Of a stretch of 64,000 nt of DNA, positions 48,017 to 59,780 are shown piece after piece. The notes beneath the pieces are model-generated. The model made no database searches and was not told where the DNA came from. It saw nothing but the letters and a program-made list of their open reading frames with translations. Position numbers and translations under genes: made by a program. Every line of letters begins with the position of its first letter. Within the stretch, counting starts at the first letter, position 1. The DNA comes from Dolomedes plantarius. Lineage: Eukaryota; Arthropoda; Arachnida; Araneae; Dolomedidae. The stretch lies in assembly GCA_907164885.2 (NCBI GenBank), contig OU015498.1, forward strand, positions 126,981,727-127,045,726, written 5' to 3'.

Positions 48017-48660
48017 AATACTTTCTTCTGGAATATGGTTGCGTGACAAATTGATATAACTATATAAAACAAAAAAACAAATAAAAAATTTAATAATTTT
48101 ACTTATCTTTAACAGTGCATATGGAGTTGTTGATAATCATAAACACTTAAAAATATACAAATTATAATTTATTATTTTTGTCATACATAAGTAAGTCATA
48201 TGTATGAGCGATTCTGAAACTTTAAACGGGAATTTCGATGACAGGAATATCATGGCATAGCCTTTGTTTCCAACAGTTAATTTTAATTCAGTAATTCCTA
48301 AGCTATAGCATTAATAACAATATATTTTAAATCTCTAAATAATATATATTTGATGATAATAAAACCATTTAACTTTTATAACAAAAATTTCTCAAGACAA
48401 ATTTCCAGCATTAAAACAAAAATTTATTGTTCTCCAATTATATATGAGTATATTTAATAGCTGATTTTCTTAACAACAGTTATACATTATATGGGAGTTT
48501 TTACTTGAAAAAAAGTTTCAATCGTAGCCTTTTCTTCATTAGTGTTTCAAGTGCATTAATCTTCAATGTTTATACTTTTTATTTCCAACAATACACAGAT
48601 AGCTCTTCACGAAAGTAAGTTATAATGACAATTAAGTGACATAAAAACTGCAGGGCTCTT
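48017..48660. other. AT-rich stretch, nothing recognised
   Basis: No coding or terminal repeats. Confidence 0.45.
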
Positions 48661-48699
48661 TCTAATAAGTTTGAGTAAATATTTTTCTCTGATATCACA

Positions 48700-49330
48700 A
48701 AAACAAGAAAACGTTTCCAAGGCGTTTTCCAATAATATTTCGAAAATATTTTTCACTGATATCCGAAAAGCAAAGAATTTGTTCCCTACTTTAAAGTTCA
48801 TTCACAAGCTCCAGGCGGTGGTCTGCAAAGTTATCATTCGCACGAACCATATCATATTTATTGTACTTCGTGATATATTTTTTAAGAGCTTAAAAGACAG
48901 TGTTACTCGACAGTTGGTCACTACCCACTGTGGGCTGCAAGGAAATAAAATGTCTGGTTTATTGTTGAAAAGGGGAACCACCATCCTTTTAAATCCAAGA
49001 CGTCCTTTGCCGCTTTATTAAACTAGACTTCTTACGAATAGAAAAAGAAGTAATATCATGCTGAAGCTTTCTGAGTTTGCAGCGGAAAAAAAACTGGCTC
49101 TGTCTTTCTGAAAAAAAACTTTGTCTCGGACCGTCCTCGAAAGCCGCCGTTGTCCATTTTAGACTTTTGACAGGGCACGACTGCTTATCTGCCCATGTGT
49201 TTGGTTTTAACTTAACAGACTCTCCTTTGTGCATTTCGTGTAATTCTGGACAAGTTTTTAACGCTAAACATTTGGAAAGCTGCACTGCACTACAGAATTT
49301 TAGTGACATGGTTCAAAGGTATAGATGAGT
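48700..49330 (+). pseudogene. LINE ORF2 C-terminus: RNase H and zinc region
   Basis: The first frame ends with TTHCGLQGNKMSGLLLKRGT (about 48905-48985), which matches the closing H-CG-x-x-GN-x-x-A-D-x-x-A-K-x-G block of LINE RNase H domains. Further upstream FFTDIRKAK may be the D-containing strand. After a frame change, HFRLLTGHDCLSAHVFG and CISCNSGQV...AKHLESC give the C-terminal zinc region shared with the fragment at 41990-42178. Start, RT and endonuclease are missing, and frameshifts separate the pieces. An I/R1/Jockey-type element is likely, since only some of these clades keep RNase H. Confidence 0.6.
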
Positions 49331-49678
49331 CTGTGAGCGAATGGCATAATAGCCAAGTGCTTGGTAATTCTCGAAAACGTTTTACTTCATGATTAATTTG
49401 ATACTGGGAATCTATAACCTGGCTGGGGAGTGATCCAATGTGATTCTGATTAGCAAATGTTTTTCATTTCATATGAAAAAGCAACTCTAAATGACGCGAC
49501 GTCCCTCCAAAAATCCTCTATATCTACCAAACATCCATTAGTATACGTTGAAACACTATATGAAATAAACTAATTTCGAAACAACTTATATATGTATTTG
49601 TATAAGGTAATGAAATAAAAATTAAAAATATTAGTACTGAAGAGTGAAATATAAAACAAACGTATCTGTTTCAAACAT

Positions 49679-50601
49679 TGGGTTATCAGAAAAGTCATGG
49701 CAGATTTTTGCAAGAGATGGTGATAGTGCATTGTTTGAAGCACTAGAAGTATGCACATCTGTGTTATTGCTATATTATTGGACAGCTGACATTTTTCGCT
49801 GCAAACTTAAAATTAATGGGCGATTTGGTTACTTGTTGGAGATCTTACAACAAGTTGAAAATTGAAAATCAAGCTGTGCATTTTCTCCATATTTTAATAT
49901 TTTACTTCCGTAAAGGAAAAAACACGCGTCACACTTGTGCAAATTTTCGTAAAGTTTATGGCGACAATGATCTACAAGAACTTCAGTGCCAACGATAGTT
50001 AAAAAATTCCGTGCAGGTGCTTTTTATGTCATTGAAGCTCCAAGGTCAGATGGGTCCTCGGAAGTTCATGACGACCAAATGAAGGCATTGATAGAGTCAA
50101 ACCCACGTTATGCGACACGAGATATTGCGGAAATGTTGAACATCCATCATTAAAGCGTTCATGACCACCTGAAGAAGATGGGATACGTAAGCAACCCCAA
50201 CGTCAGGGTTCCTCATGAACTCACAGAAGTTCAGTTGATGCCGCGAATAAACATCTGCGATATGCTCATTAAACATAAGGAAAACGACCTTTTTTCAAAA
50301 CGACTGATAATGGGGATATGTTATTTTAGAACAATATGATGCGCAAACGGTCTTAGTCCCGATGTGAAGATTCGCCTCAAATGACTTCGAAAGCAAACAT
50401 TCATCAGAAGAATGTTATGCTCTCACTGTGGTGAGATTTTAAAGGTGTCGTATTTTTCGAGCTCCAAATAAGGAACCAAACAAACATAAAGATTATTGAA
50501 CAAAGCGGGCAATATATCATTGACAAAGCTTTGTACCTTGTATGAATAAAAGACCTTTATAAAACATAGAAAATTGCGTCATGACTTTTCTGACAATCCA
50601 A
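49679..50601 (+). mobile_element. mariner element, internally deleted
   Basis: Inverted ends TTGGGTTATCAGAAAAGTCA and (right, reversed) TTGGATTGTCAGAAAAGTCA. The 923-bp element keeps the first part of a mariner transposase and then jumps to the 3' region. Full mariner elements are about 1.3 kb, so roughly 0.4 kb is missing. Confidence 0.8.
49863..50450 (+). pseudogene. mariner transposase, N-terminal half, broken
   Basis: Pieces in shifting frames read ENQAVHFLHILIFYFRKGKN (first HTH), VYGDNDLQELQCQR, then DDQMKALIESNPRYATRDIA-type linker/HTH2 residues, DHLKKMGYVS, VPHELTE and RLIMGICYF, where the WITGDE catalytic block is expected. The remainder of the catalytic domain (second and third D) is absent. 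Stops after QCQR and elsewhere show it is not translated. It is recognisable as a mariner (DD34D family) by the ENQxVHFRH-like start. Confidence 0.7.
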
Positions 50602-51125
50602 TAGTATGATTGATGAAGAATTCAAAGATAGACATGATTAAAGTTATCGGATCAAAGAAGTATTTATTATAACAGAAAGCAAAGAAGCTAATTCAGTTAG
50701 ATAACGATGCTGATCGATCACACACAATTTCTATTATGAAATCTTCTTCCTATAACATATATTCAGAGATGATATTCAATATCATACTTATTCCTTAAAA
50801 GATAAGCTACTGGAACACACTCAGAGTTCCACTATTCATCATTTTTATTCATGCATATATATAATTTTTTCTAACTTCGTGTACTTTTTTCTTTATTAAC
50901 TATCAGTCAACTATAAGAGTTCGTATTAATTCATAAGGACGATTAAAATTCGTTATCTTAAATGTTTAAAAAAAATGATTGATATTTATATTTTATGCTG
51001 ATCACAAACATACACCAGTATAAAATTTAATACCGTCATTAATTATGAAAATTCATTAAAAGATAAATGTTATTCAAAGTTCATTTAGAACTTTTTTTAG
51101 TTATTTTCATAGTAATACTACTATC
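50602..51125. other. AT-rich stretch, nothing recognised
   Basis: No coding or terminal repeats. Confidence 0.5.
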
Positions 51126-51127
51126 TA

Positions 51128-52346
51128 CACTCAAGAGCCAAAACATTATGACCATCCCTACATTTTGCAATGAATTCACCTGGATGACGTGGAAGGCACG
51201 TGATCAGGTGGAAGTGGTATTTAACTGCTACTGGAGAGTCTGAAGAATCATTCTTTCACTTACTTCTGTGTGTGATGGGAAAGGCTTCGGATCTAAGCGA
51301 CTTTGATAGAGGGCAGATTGTAATGGCTCGAAGGTTCGGAACAAGTATTTCCGAAACTGCACGACTCGTGGGTTGTTCGCGACCTACAGTTGTTAGTACT
51401 TATGCAAAGTGGATGAATGACGGCGAAACCAGCAGTAGACGACATGGTGTTGGACGTCCACACGCTACCAAAGAAAAAGGTCGTCGGAGACTGTCTCGCA
51501 TGGTGAAGCAAAACCGGAGCCAGACAGTGGCTCAGCTGACAGCCCAATACAATGCAGGACCAAGTAGAATAGTATCGCAGCACACTGTTCAGCGGACACT
51601 GTTGGATATGGTTGCTACGCAGCAAACGTCCCACTCGTGTGCCGTTGTTGACCAAGCGTCATCGCCAACTGCGACTGCGCTGGGCCCGGGAACATCGCGA
51701 CTGGTCCATGGATCAGTGGGAGAGAGTTGCTGGTCAGATGAATCACGGTTTGTCATTCATCACGTCGATGGCCGTGTCAGGATACGCCGTCTTCCAGGCG
51801 AACTGTTGCTCTCTCAATGTACAGTAGGTCATACGCAGGCCGGTGGTGGCGGTATTATGCTTTGGGGGACGTTCTCTTGGGCGTCTCTGGGACCCGTGGT
51901 TGTGGTAGAGCAGACCATGAATGCTACAGGGTATCTGAACATCATTGCGGACCAGTTGTACCCTTACATTTCCTCTGTTTTTCATGCTGGAAATGGAATG
52001 TTCCAACAGGACAACGCCACGTGTCACAAGGCTAAAATTGTGTTGGAGTGGTTCCAGGAACATGATGCTGAATTCCAGTTAATGTCCTGGCCGCATAACT
52101 CACCGGATCTCAATCCGATAGAACACATTTGGGATGTCATGGGACGGCAGCTCAGAGTTCAAAGACCACCAATTCGCAATATCTCGGATTTGCGTGACCG
52201 TTGCTTAAACATGTGGTACAATCTGTCTCCGGCCATCTACCAAGGACTTGTGGCATCCATGCCAAGGCGGGTTGAAGCTGTGTTGCGCGCCAAAGGTGGG
52301 CCAACTCGTTATTGACAGATGGTCATAATGTTTTGGATCTTGAGTG
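51128..52346 (+). mobile_element. Tc1-like element, DD36E type
   Basis: Inverted ends CACTCAAGAGCCAAAACATT and CACTCAAGATCCAAAACATT, flanked by TA (51126-51127 and 52347-52348). The element is 1219 bp with short inverted repeats and one gene filling most of it. It is the most complete DNA transposon in the window by frame length. Confidence 0.9.
51275..52315 (+). CDS. Tc1-like transposase with a frameshifted middle
   Basis: I start at [20 protein letters not shown]; an upstream in-frame methionine at 51200 would add 25 residues unlike the family. The paired HTH covers residues 1-110 ([20 protein letters not shown], then [16 protein letters not shown]), and the catalytic domain has D in WSDESRF, D in FQQDNATCH and E in NPIEHIWD. 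Thirty-six residues separate the last two, against 34 in classical Tc1. About 40 residues between 51611 and 51730 ([15 protein letters not shown] onward) are out of the family frame. The proper residues ([20 protein letters not shown]) appear in another frame there, bounded by one base change at each end. The frame is open but the protein is very likely inactive. Confidence 0.85.
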   Translation: MGKASDLSDFDRGQIVMARRFGTSISETARLVGCSRPTVVSTYAKWMNDGETSSRRHGVGRPHATKEKGRRRLSRMVKQNRSQTVAQLTAQYNAGPSRIVSQHTVQRTLLDMVATQQTSHSCAVVDQASSPTATALGPGTSRLVHGSVGESCWSDESRFVIHHVDGRVRIRRLPGELLLSQCTVGHTQAGGGGIMLWGTFSWASLGPVVVVEQTMNATGYLNIIADQLYPYISSVFHAGNGMFQQDNATCHKAKIVLEWFQEHDAEFQLMSWPHNSPDLNPIEHIWDVMGRQLRVQRPPIRNISDLRDRCLNMWYNLSPAIYQGLVASMPRRVEAVLRAKGGPTRY

Positions 52347-52348
52347 TA

Positions 52349-53208
52349 TATATTTAAGTTGCTATGTCGACTTTTTGGGCAGTCCGTGAGAGAAAACTAC
52401 TGCATCAATTTACTTCATTTTGGTCTTAAACGAAAGATTGCAATCTGTAGATTTGTCAAATTTGGTTTTTGTAACTGCAATTTCTATTAATTAGCGATAA
52501 TTTACAATTAAATATTGATTTCTGTGCATGCTCAGTGGTATGATTAAATCTGGCTTTAGAAATTCACAATTTCTGCGCATGCTCAGTGACATGTTTTAAT
52601 GATAAACACGTTTATTCCGAGGATCTCTCTAGATCTGTCTCTGCCAATTTTATTTTTATGATAATTATGTTTGTGAAATATAAGATTTAACCTGATGGAA
52701 AGTGTTTATTTCGCGCTGTTTAATTAGCGATAATTTACCATTAAAAATATTGCTTTCTGCGCATGCTCAGTGACATTTTTAAATCTGGCTTTAGATACTC
52801 ACTAAGCACGAGGCCGTTTAAACATATTAATTTGTTTCTTCGCATCATTATGATTTTTAACATCTGACAATGATGAGTATAATTTGTGTATTAGTACATT
52901 TATTTACTATCTAACCGTCATGTTTTTACTAGTACCAACTAGTAATATGTTTAAAAGAAACTCGTTAAAACATTATGCAGAATGAAGAAGAGGTAATATA
53001 TTACAACCTGATACAATTTAAATTCAAAATTAATTATTAATATTCAAAAAGCATTATTTTAATGTCTTAGCTGACATCACCCAGTATAAATCACAATAGA
53101 TTTTCAGACGCAACACAGTTCTAATTGAATGACAACTACCTTTTTCAAATATGTTCTAGATTCTATGAATAAGAGAGTGACACCAAACATGTGATACGTT
53201 GATATAGG
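52349..53208. repeat. Non-coding block with repeated GCGCATGCTCAGTGAC motif
   Basis: CTG(T/C)GCATGCTCAGTG occurs at about 52526, 52572 and 52758, within a longer imperfect duplication (TAATTAGCGATAATTTAC at about 52490 and 52722, TCTGGCTTTAGA). The core resembles a half NRF-1 site, but function is unknown. No coding. Confidence 0.5.
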
Positions 53209-53210
53209 TA

Positions 53211-53936
53211 CAGTAAGTCCTCGACTTAAGCGGTTAATTCTTTTCAAAACATTCCGTGTATGTAAAAGGCACGTCAGTCGAAATATACCATCATTGACAT
53301 CATCACCGCGTTATTACTTTAAATCTTCAAAAACACTTAAATGCTATCGCTTGTATCAGCGCAAGACTTGTCGGTATGCGTTTGTGTTGAAGATCTTCAA
53401 ATTATAAAGAATTTCTCCGTTTCTATTAAAAACACCTCTTTTTTTTGGAATTTTCGTCGATTGCATAGGAACAGAATTCTTCGCATGTTGCATAATCCGA
53501 TTTTTATCCTTTATCACAGTTCTTACGGTCTATGCGTTCATACCGTCTACACACGCAATGTCTACAATCTTATTACCTTTTTCATGTCGTTCAATAATTT
53601 CGAATTAAGTTTACATAGTAATTACGAGTATATTTTTACAACTGCTTATGATATGTTCCTTCTGATCCTGCTTATGATCTGATCGGATACTTTTTTATGG
53701 GGTTTATTTTGTAATTTGTATCGGAACTAATTTTGAGTACTGCGCGTAAGACACTCGACCGTTCACTGTTAACTGACACCGTTATTGGCGCCAAACACCC
53801 ATGCAGGGCTACCATTCATCCGTACCGACAACGTCGCAGAACTGTAAACGCGCGAAACGACTGACGTCTTCTGGTAAAAACGAAAAATAAATTATAACCG
53901 CATATCTACGAATCCGCGTAACTTGAAGACTTACTG
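53211..53936. mobile_element. pogo/Tigger-type element, 726 bp, non-autonomous
   Basis: Left CAGTAAGTCCTCGACTTAAG and, inverted, CAGTAAGTCTTCAAGTTACG, flanked by TA. It contains a 113-codon frame (53341-53682) without transposase motifs, so it is probably a deleted derivative. Confidence 0.75.
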
Positions 53937-54194
53937 TATATTTTTTATGTTTATTTTATGTTTAGTTGACTTGCTTTAAAAGCGCATTCTTGTTTATTTG
54001 TGTTTGAAGCCACTACTAAACATAATGCATAGTTTTCTTTTAATGAATAGATATATAGATATGAACTTAGACAGCTTTATCCAACATTTTCTCCTTTATG
54101 ATTGCATGAATATTTCCACCTTCATAACATGTGCACAAAACAGAAGCACTTCCGAAACAAATCCACATTATAGTGTGTATATATTTTTATTTGA

Positions 54195-55175
54195 CTAGAA
54201 GAGCAAAACATCTGGTACACCTGCCAGATATTGTGTAAGGCCTCCACGAGCACGCAGAAGTGCCTGAACACGACGTGGCATGGACTCGACTAATGTCTGA
54301 GGGTATCCTAGAGGTAATTCACATTCACACTATGAATCCTGCAGGGCAATCCACAAATCCATAGGAGGGCGAAGGGGCGGAGATCTCTCCTGAACACCAT
54401 GTTGCAAGGCATCCCAGATATGCTCAATAATGTTATTTTTGGGGTATTTAGGGGGACAATGGAAAAGTCTAAATTCAGAAGAGCGATCCTGGATCCACTT
54501 GGTAGTAACTCTCGACGTAAGGGGGGGGGGCTCGCATTGTCCTTCTGGAATTGTCCAAGTCCGCCGGAATCCACTGTGGACATTAGTGGGTGTAGATGAT
54601 CGAACAAGATGCTTATGTACACTTCACTTTTCAGAATCGTCTATAGACGTATCAGGTGTCCCATTTCACGCTAACTCCACACGCATCATACCATCACAGA
54701 GGCTCCATCATCTTGAACATTTCCAGATTGACATGTACGGTCCATAGATTCATGAGGTTGTCTGCATACCCGTATACGTCCACCCGTCCGATACAATTGG
54801 AAACGAGACTCATCAGACCAAGCAACGCGTTTCCTGTCCTCAGCAGTCCAATGAAAGTGTTGGCGAGCCCAGGCAAGGCGCAAAGTTTTGTACCGTGCAG
54901 TCAACAACGGTGCACGAATGGGCCTGAAGTTCCAAAATCCCTTATCAATGATGGTCCTTTAAACAGTTCGCATGCTGACACTTATTGATGCCCAAGAATT
55001 GAAATCCGCAGCAATATGAGGAAGTGTAGCGAGGCTATCTCGTTTAAGGATTCTCGTCAGTGGATGGTCCAGTTCTTTCAAGGTATTTTTCAGGCCACAC
55101 CGCTGTCGGAGATTTGATGGATACCTGATAGGACTAGGTAGGAAAAGTAAAGAGAGATCTATGAAAGAAACCATA
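54195..55175 (-). pseudogene. Tc1-like transposase, decayed (minus strand)
   Basis: Minus-strand pieces in order: LTRILKRDSLATLPHIAADF (second HTH), APLLTARYKTLRLAWARQHF, AWSDESRFQLYRTGGRIRVC (first D), YISILFDHLHPLMSTV, GQFQKDNAS (second D), a C-tract with a frameshift, NNIIEHIWDALQHGVQERSP (E) and a C-terminus ending SMPRRVQALLRARGGLTQY. The tract of ten C and several stops break it. The N-terminal HTH and inverted ends could not be placed, so element limits are unknown. It is a different Tc1 subfamily from the other copies here. Confidence 0.8.
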
Positions 55176-56750
55176 AAAATGTTCTGAGAAAACTGATCCG
55201 TTTGTTGAACAACTGTATAAATTACCCATTGAGTTTTGATTGTTTCGTTTCGTTCAATAATGTAAAATTAATACTACGGACTTGGTTCCTTACTGCAATG
55301 AAAAGCTTGGTATGTTTACTCTCTCATGGCAAATATGGACTTGGTTCACTTTGAAATACTTCGTATATGAATCATAGTAAAATTCTTAATAATTATTGCC
55401 AAAACTTTCTACTAAATTTCAAGTTATAAATAATTATATGAGCATTCACTCATACTCTCCATATACTCGATATTTTTCTCATATGATGCCACGATAAATT
55501 AAAAAAGTTTTAGGCTTTGAAATAACCTAAAGTGGCAGTGATGACAATGCGGAAATACAAAGAAAAGAATTTTTATAAGTGCATTTATATATACAATGAA
55601 CATTCATTAATTTTAAAACTGCTCTGAAGTCTAAGCGAGATCCTACTGGCCGTTTAATTAAGACTCTAGTTTAAAACTAGATATGAACTACGGATATAAA
55701 AAAAATCTTCACGGAATCTCGGGAATCTTTCGAGATAATATTATGATTATAGTTGAAAAAATAACACGTGAAAAAACCTTTGGGGGTGGATTAGAAAAAG
55801 TGATTAGAAATTCCGTTAAAAATTGAATGAGAGATGTTTATTTTAAAGGTGTTAGAGAAATTAATTCCCCTAAAACTAAGGATATTCCAACGGTAGGCTT
55901 TGATGACTGATAGAGAGGTCACCCTCGATAGCAGGCAGAACACATCCCATAGGTGACGTAGCGAAGCGACCGCCTCAGGTGCCGAATTGAAATAGGCGCC
56001 AAATTGGGACAAAGTAAAAATACGAAAGTTTTGACGAATAGCGAAAAAATTATTAAAGTCTAATCTAATATATGAATAAATTCATTAAACTATACAAATA
56101 TAAGTGAATATATTTTATTATAAATTATCTATGAACAACTCAAGAGAGATTGAATGATCTAGCCTCAATATCTACAGAAAGGACGGTATGAAAAAGAATA
56201 AAGATATGCAATCAAGCAATTTGCTACGAAAAAGGCTGAAAGAAAGATTTAGGAATTTTATTACTTAGCAAATTATATTCAAATTCATTTATTTTTTCTA
56301 CTATTTAAAAGTTTTATAATTTTTAAATTTTGTATGTCATTTTTAAATGAATATATATTTTTCCCAAAATTTCCGTTATTCTATTAAGTAGACTATTTTT
56401 ATTAGAGATAAAATACATTCATTACTTAAGAGTCTCTCAAACTGTTAAAATTTGAAGTACCAACTTAAAAAATTTTAAAATGTGCCGTTTATAAAATTTG
56501 CCTCAGGCGCCACAAGGGATCAGACTGGCACTTAAAGCAGATCTTGAATTCTATCAACAATGCTAGACGAAGGTTCCTGCATTCAAAAGGAGAGTGTCTA
56601 GTTCGCTCAGTATGATTGTATAGTTGACTTGATCATAGAACGCAGACCACATGCTTCCAGGAAAATAATGTATTTTGAGCTTGAAACAAGACCATAATTC
56701 ACCATTCATCAAAACTTATATCAAGGACATAAGAAAAGCGCGAGATCTTG
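55176..56750. other. Unassigned non-coding
   Basis: AT-rich, with a short block at 55900-56010 containing GCGAAGCGACCGCCTCAGGT and a related CCTCAGGCGCC at about 56503. These may be ends of a hAT-like repeat, but I could not define one. Confidence 0.4.
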
Positions 56751-56758
56751 ATAATTTG

Positions 56759-57034
56759 CAGGGCCGTATAGAGACTTTACGGGGCCTGGGGCAAACTTCT
56801 GTTGGGGGCCCCAAGAAATCTAAATAATCGAATAAATTTTTTAATTTTTTTTTGGGGGGGGCCCTTTTTTCAGGAGATTATTTTGAATTTTGAAGTACTG
56901 TACAAGTTTCAGAACTTTCTTTCGGAGGAAATCTAATAAATAATTTTTTAAAAAAATTTTAGGCCCCTCCGGCAGTTGGGCGCCTGAGGCAAAGCGCCCC
57001 AGTTGCCCACCCCCACCCCCTCTGGGCGGACCTG
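56759..57034. mobile_element. hAT-type MITE, 276 bp
   Basis: Starts CAGGGCCGTATAGAGAC and ends, inverted, CAGGTCCGCCCAGAGG. The 8-bp direct repeat ATAATTTG flanks it exactly (56751-56758 and 57035-57042). Internal GGGCGCCTGAGGC and GGGCCTGGGGC words are typical of hAT MITEs of this sort. No coding. Confidence 0.85.
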
Positions 57035-57394
57035 ATAATTTGTAACACATTAGCAAGAAGAAATTATTTGATAAGATGGAATCGCATTAATTTGTAGAAT
57101 GCGGAAATAATATACAGATCTTGTGGCCAGTTTACGCTTATGCCAAATACTGTACAAATTAAGATATTTTGATTTATTTTTACATTTTGAAATATTATTG
57201 ATTAGTTGAAATAATTATGAAGTATATACTTCTACACGATCACGGATACTTGGGTGAGTAAATTTCATGTAAAAGGAGAGAGATAAACAGACTTCACTGG
57301 ACCCATAGATTTAAAAAATATATATATTGCCATAACTGCATCATATAATATATTTTTACTGACAACCCACTTATTTGTTAGTAAAATATGAAAA

Positions 57395-58560
57395 AATATA
57401 ATATTATATATAAAGCAGAAACGGGAAATGGGTTGTGTCTGTATGTGTGAATCAGAAAATCTCAAGAACCGTGAGCCCTTACCTTGATGAAATTTACCTT
57501 GGAAAATTAGGATGAATGTGATTATTTTCATCCCGCTACGACGTTCCATAACTGATTTATGTTAGAACAAGTTTGCGCGGTATCAACGGATATTGTTGTT
57601 CAAAGCCATTGAAACATTTCATTGTTGCCAATTAAATTATAACATTTGCGTAAAAATACATAGACATGAATTAAAAAAGTGATTTATTCATATATTGGAA
57701 CATGCAAGAATGAATTTGATATATTATTTTCATATACGTGGCATCGCGGAATATTTCTTTTTAAAAATGAAAATATAAGGATGGAAAGTCATTTATTTTC
57801 CATGAATGTGTTATCTATTCATTTCATGAATTGAAACTATCCCAAGCTACCTGTTCAAACTCAATTCAAATATACTGAAGGACATGTTCACTTATCTAGA
57901 AACACGTGCGTTTAGCCTTGAGGCGATGATTTATATAACTTAAGTGACATTGAAACGTAGCAGATGATTTAGTTTTGAGAAAGAATTACAATCATGAAAT
58001 ACGTGTATATTATAATTAAGAAAGTCTGAAAGTGGTATTGAAACGTAGCAGACCATTTAGTTTTGAGAAAGAATTCCGAGCATTAAATATATGTATATAC
58101 TTTTTCTATAATAAATATCAGATTTGCTGTGTTTTAATATTGAATGTGTTCTCAATCCATTCAACATTATTCATTCTTTTTTCCATAATAATAAATTCAT
58201 TCAAACATTATTGACTAGCTGTAAATTAATGCTTTATAATGCCCAAAAAGAAGAGAGCACTGGACTGGATCTGACAGAAGAATGCTTTTCGCATGGTCAG
58301 CTATATGTGGGAGTATCTAGAGCAAGGAATCAATCAGAATGATACATTGTCGCAGATGATAAAAAATAAACAAAAAATGTTGTGTACTGGCAAGTAATAA
58401 AATAACAAAAAATTTTGTAATAAATGAATTTTTCATTACTGAAAAAATGAAATCAATTTGTTTAAGAGTTGTTATAACTTTAGAACATCATAACATGGGG
58501 CTAATCATTGAAAAAAAATAACAGAAACTGAATCCCGAGCGAAGCGGGTAATAAATCTAG
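57395..58560 (+). mobile_element. Helitron remnant with helicase tail
   Basis: The 3' end has the hairpin-like CCCGAGCGAAGCGGG (58534-58548), then AATAAATCTAG ending in CTAG at 58560 and followed by T, as Helitrons do. The 5' side has TATATATAAAGCAGAAACGG followed by leader-like sequence usual near Helitron 5' ends, but no TC terminus, so the left boundary is approximate. A duplicated segment (GAAACGTAGCAGA...TTTAGTTTTGAGAAAGAATT) lies at 57951 and 58040. Internally deleted: only the helicase C-terminus remains. Confidence 0.6.
58235..58405 (+). pseudogene. Helitron PIF1-type helicase C-terminus
   Basis: The frame reads GLDLTEECFSHGQLYVGVSR, the last conserved helicase motif of Helitron/PIF1 proteins (CFSHGQLYVxxSRxxN). 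After a TGA at 58340 it goes on in frame as YIVADD and, past another stop, TKNVVYWQVI, the usual closing residues. The protein would unwind DNA for rolling-circle transposition. Everything upstream (Rep, most of the helicase) is missing. Confidence 0.7.
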
Positions 58561-59778
58561 TAAAACATAATTAAGATATTATCGTTTAAATTTATCTAGA
58601 ATATTTTCTTCCCCCTTTTCCAAACAAATCACTCTCTCTTCTATCAGCGATATAATTTCAACAAATGAGTCGCAAAAATTTAACTGTCATTTCTTAATTC
58701 TCTATTTGACAATTTTGTTTCAAGAAGTTTCCTTCTTTCCTCTTTAAAAGTCAATATTAATTCTGGATGATGATCTTTAAATGCAAAAGTTCGATTAACT
58801 GCAGAACACTGTGCATTGTAATATAAACTGAATACTTCTAAAGTATACCTTAACGCAGTCATTAAATAAATTAGGTAAACGTTTTGTGTCTAATAACTTT
58901 AACGGCCAAACTTTATGCTGCCACGTCTAAAATTATAAGGCTTTCTTAATGATATCCAGTAATTGCATGCTAATATCCTCTTCCAAAGAATTTTAAATTT
59001 GTCCCACATGCAGTAAATTAGATGCACTGTAGCCTGTGTAATACACTAAACCATTATTTTTACAGACAAAAAAAGAGGTGAATAAAAAGTTCATGCTACA
59101 AATAGTTTCAAGCCATCATCATTAGGTTGATATATTTATTTTTTCTACTTGCATACATTCCTTTCACAAAATGTACCAGAAATGCAGATGATTTAAATAT
59201 CACTGATATAATGTTATCATTATAACGAAAGGCTGACTTTTCAAAACATTTTTCCTAATTTGCTTTTAGGGTGTTGCATATATTTGATAATACAATAGAA
59301 CCTCATTACGGTATGCTAAGCAAGCACTACACACTTTCATATTTTAATAAAAGGTATCTATTTATTATTCTCTCTGTAAAAAGTTTAATATATTTTTCCA
59401 GCTATAAAAAAATACTAAATTTAGGGTTTCATAATCCCAATGTAATATTAATTTTACTTCAAGCCTTTCTAAATTATTTCTCTCTCTTATAATGTTATTT
59501 TAGAAAAAGATTTCAGTCTCATTTCTAAAGAGTCTATGAAGTTTAAATTATGAAACCTCATTGATAATATATTTTTGATATCGTTATGTTTATGTTAATT
59601 TATGTTGGAAAGCAAAAATTAAAAATTAATATTATTAAATGTAATTATTATAATATATTAATATTAATTATTATTATTATTATTATTATATAATTATTAT
59701 TTCAACGCAGTAAAAAACAACTTCTTCAAAACACTTAAAATTAATTAAAGTGTCAGTAAGTTTGAATGGATAATGGTG
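58561..59778. other. AT-rich stretch, nothing recognised
   Basis: A minus-strand 60-codon frame (58680-58862) has no recognised family. Pure TTA repeats occur near 59670. Confidence 0.45.
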
Positions 59779-59780
59779 TA

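Noticed and set aside
53341..53682. 113-codon frame inside the pogo-type element
   Set aside because: No HTH or DDE motifs, and the composition matches non-coding sequence.
55900..56540. Possible hAT element bounded by CCTCAGG(T/C)GCC words
   Set aside because: The words are in the same orientation and no 8-bp duplication could be found.
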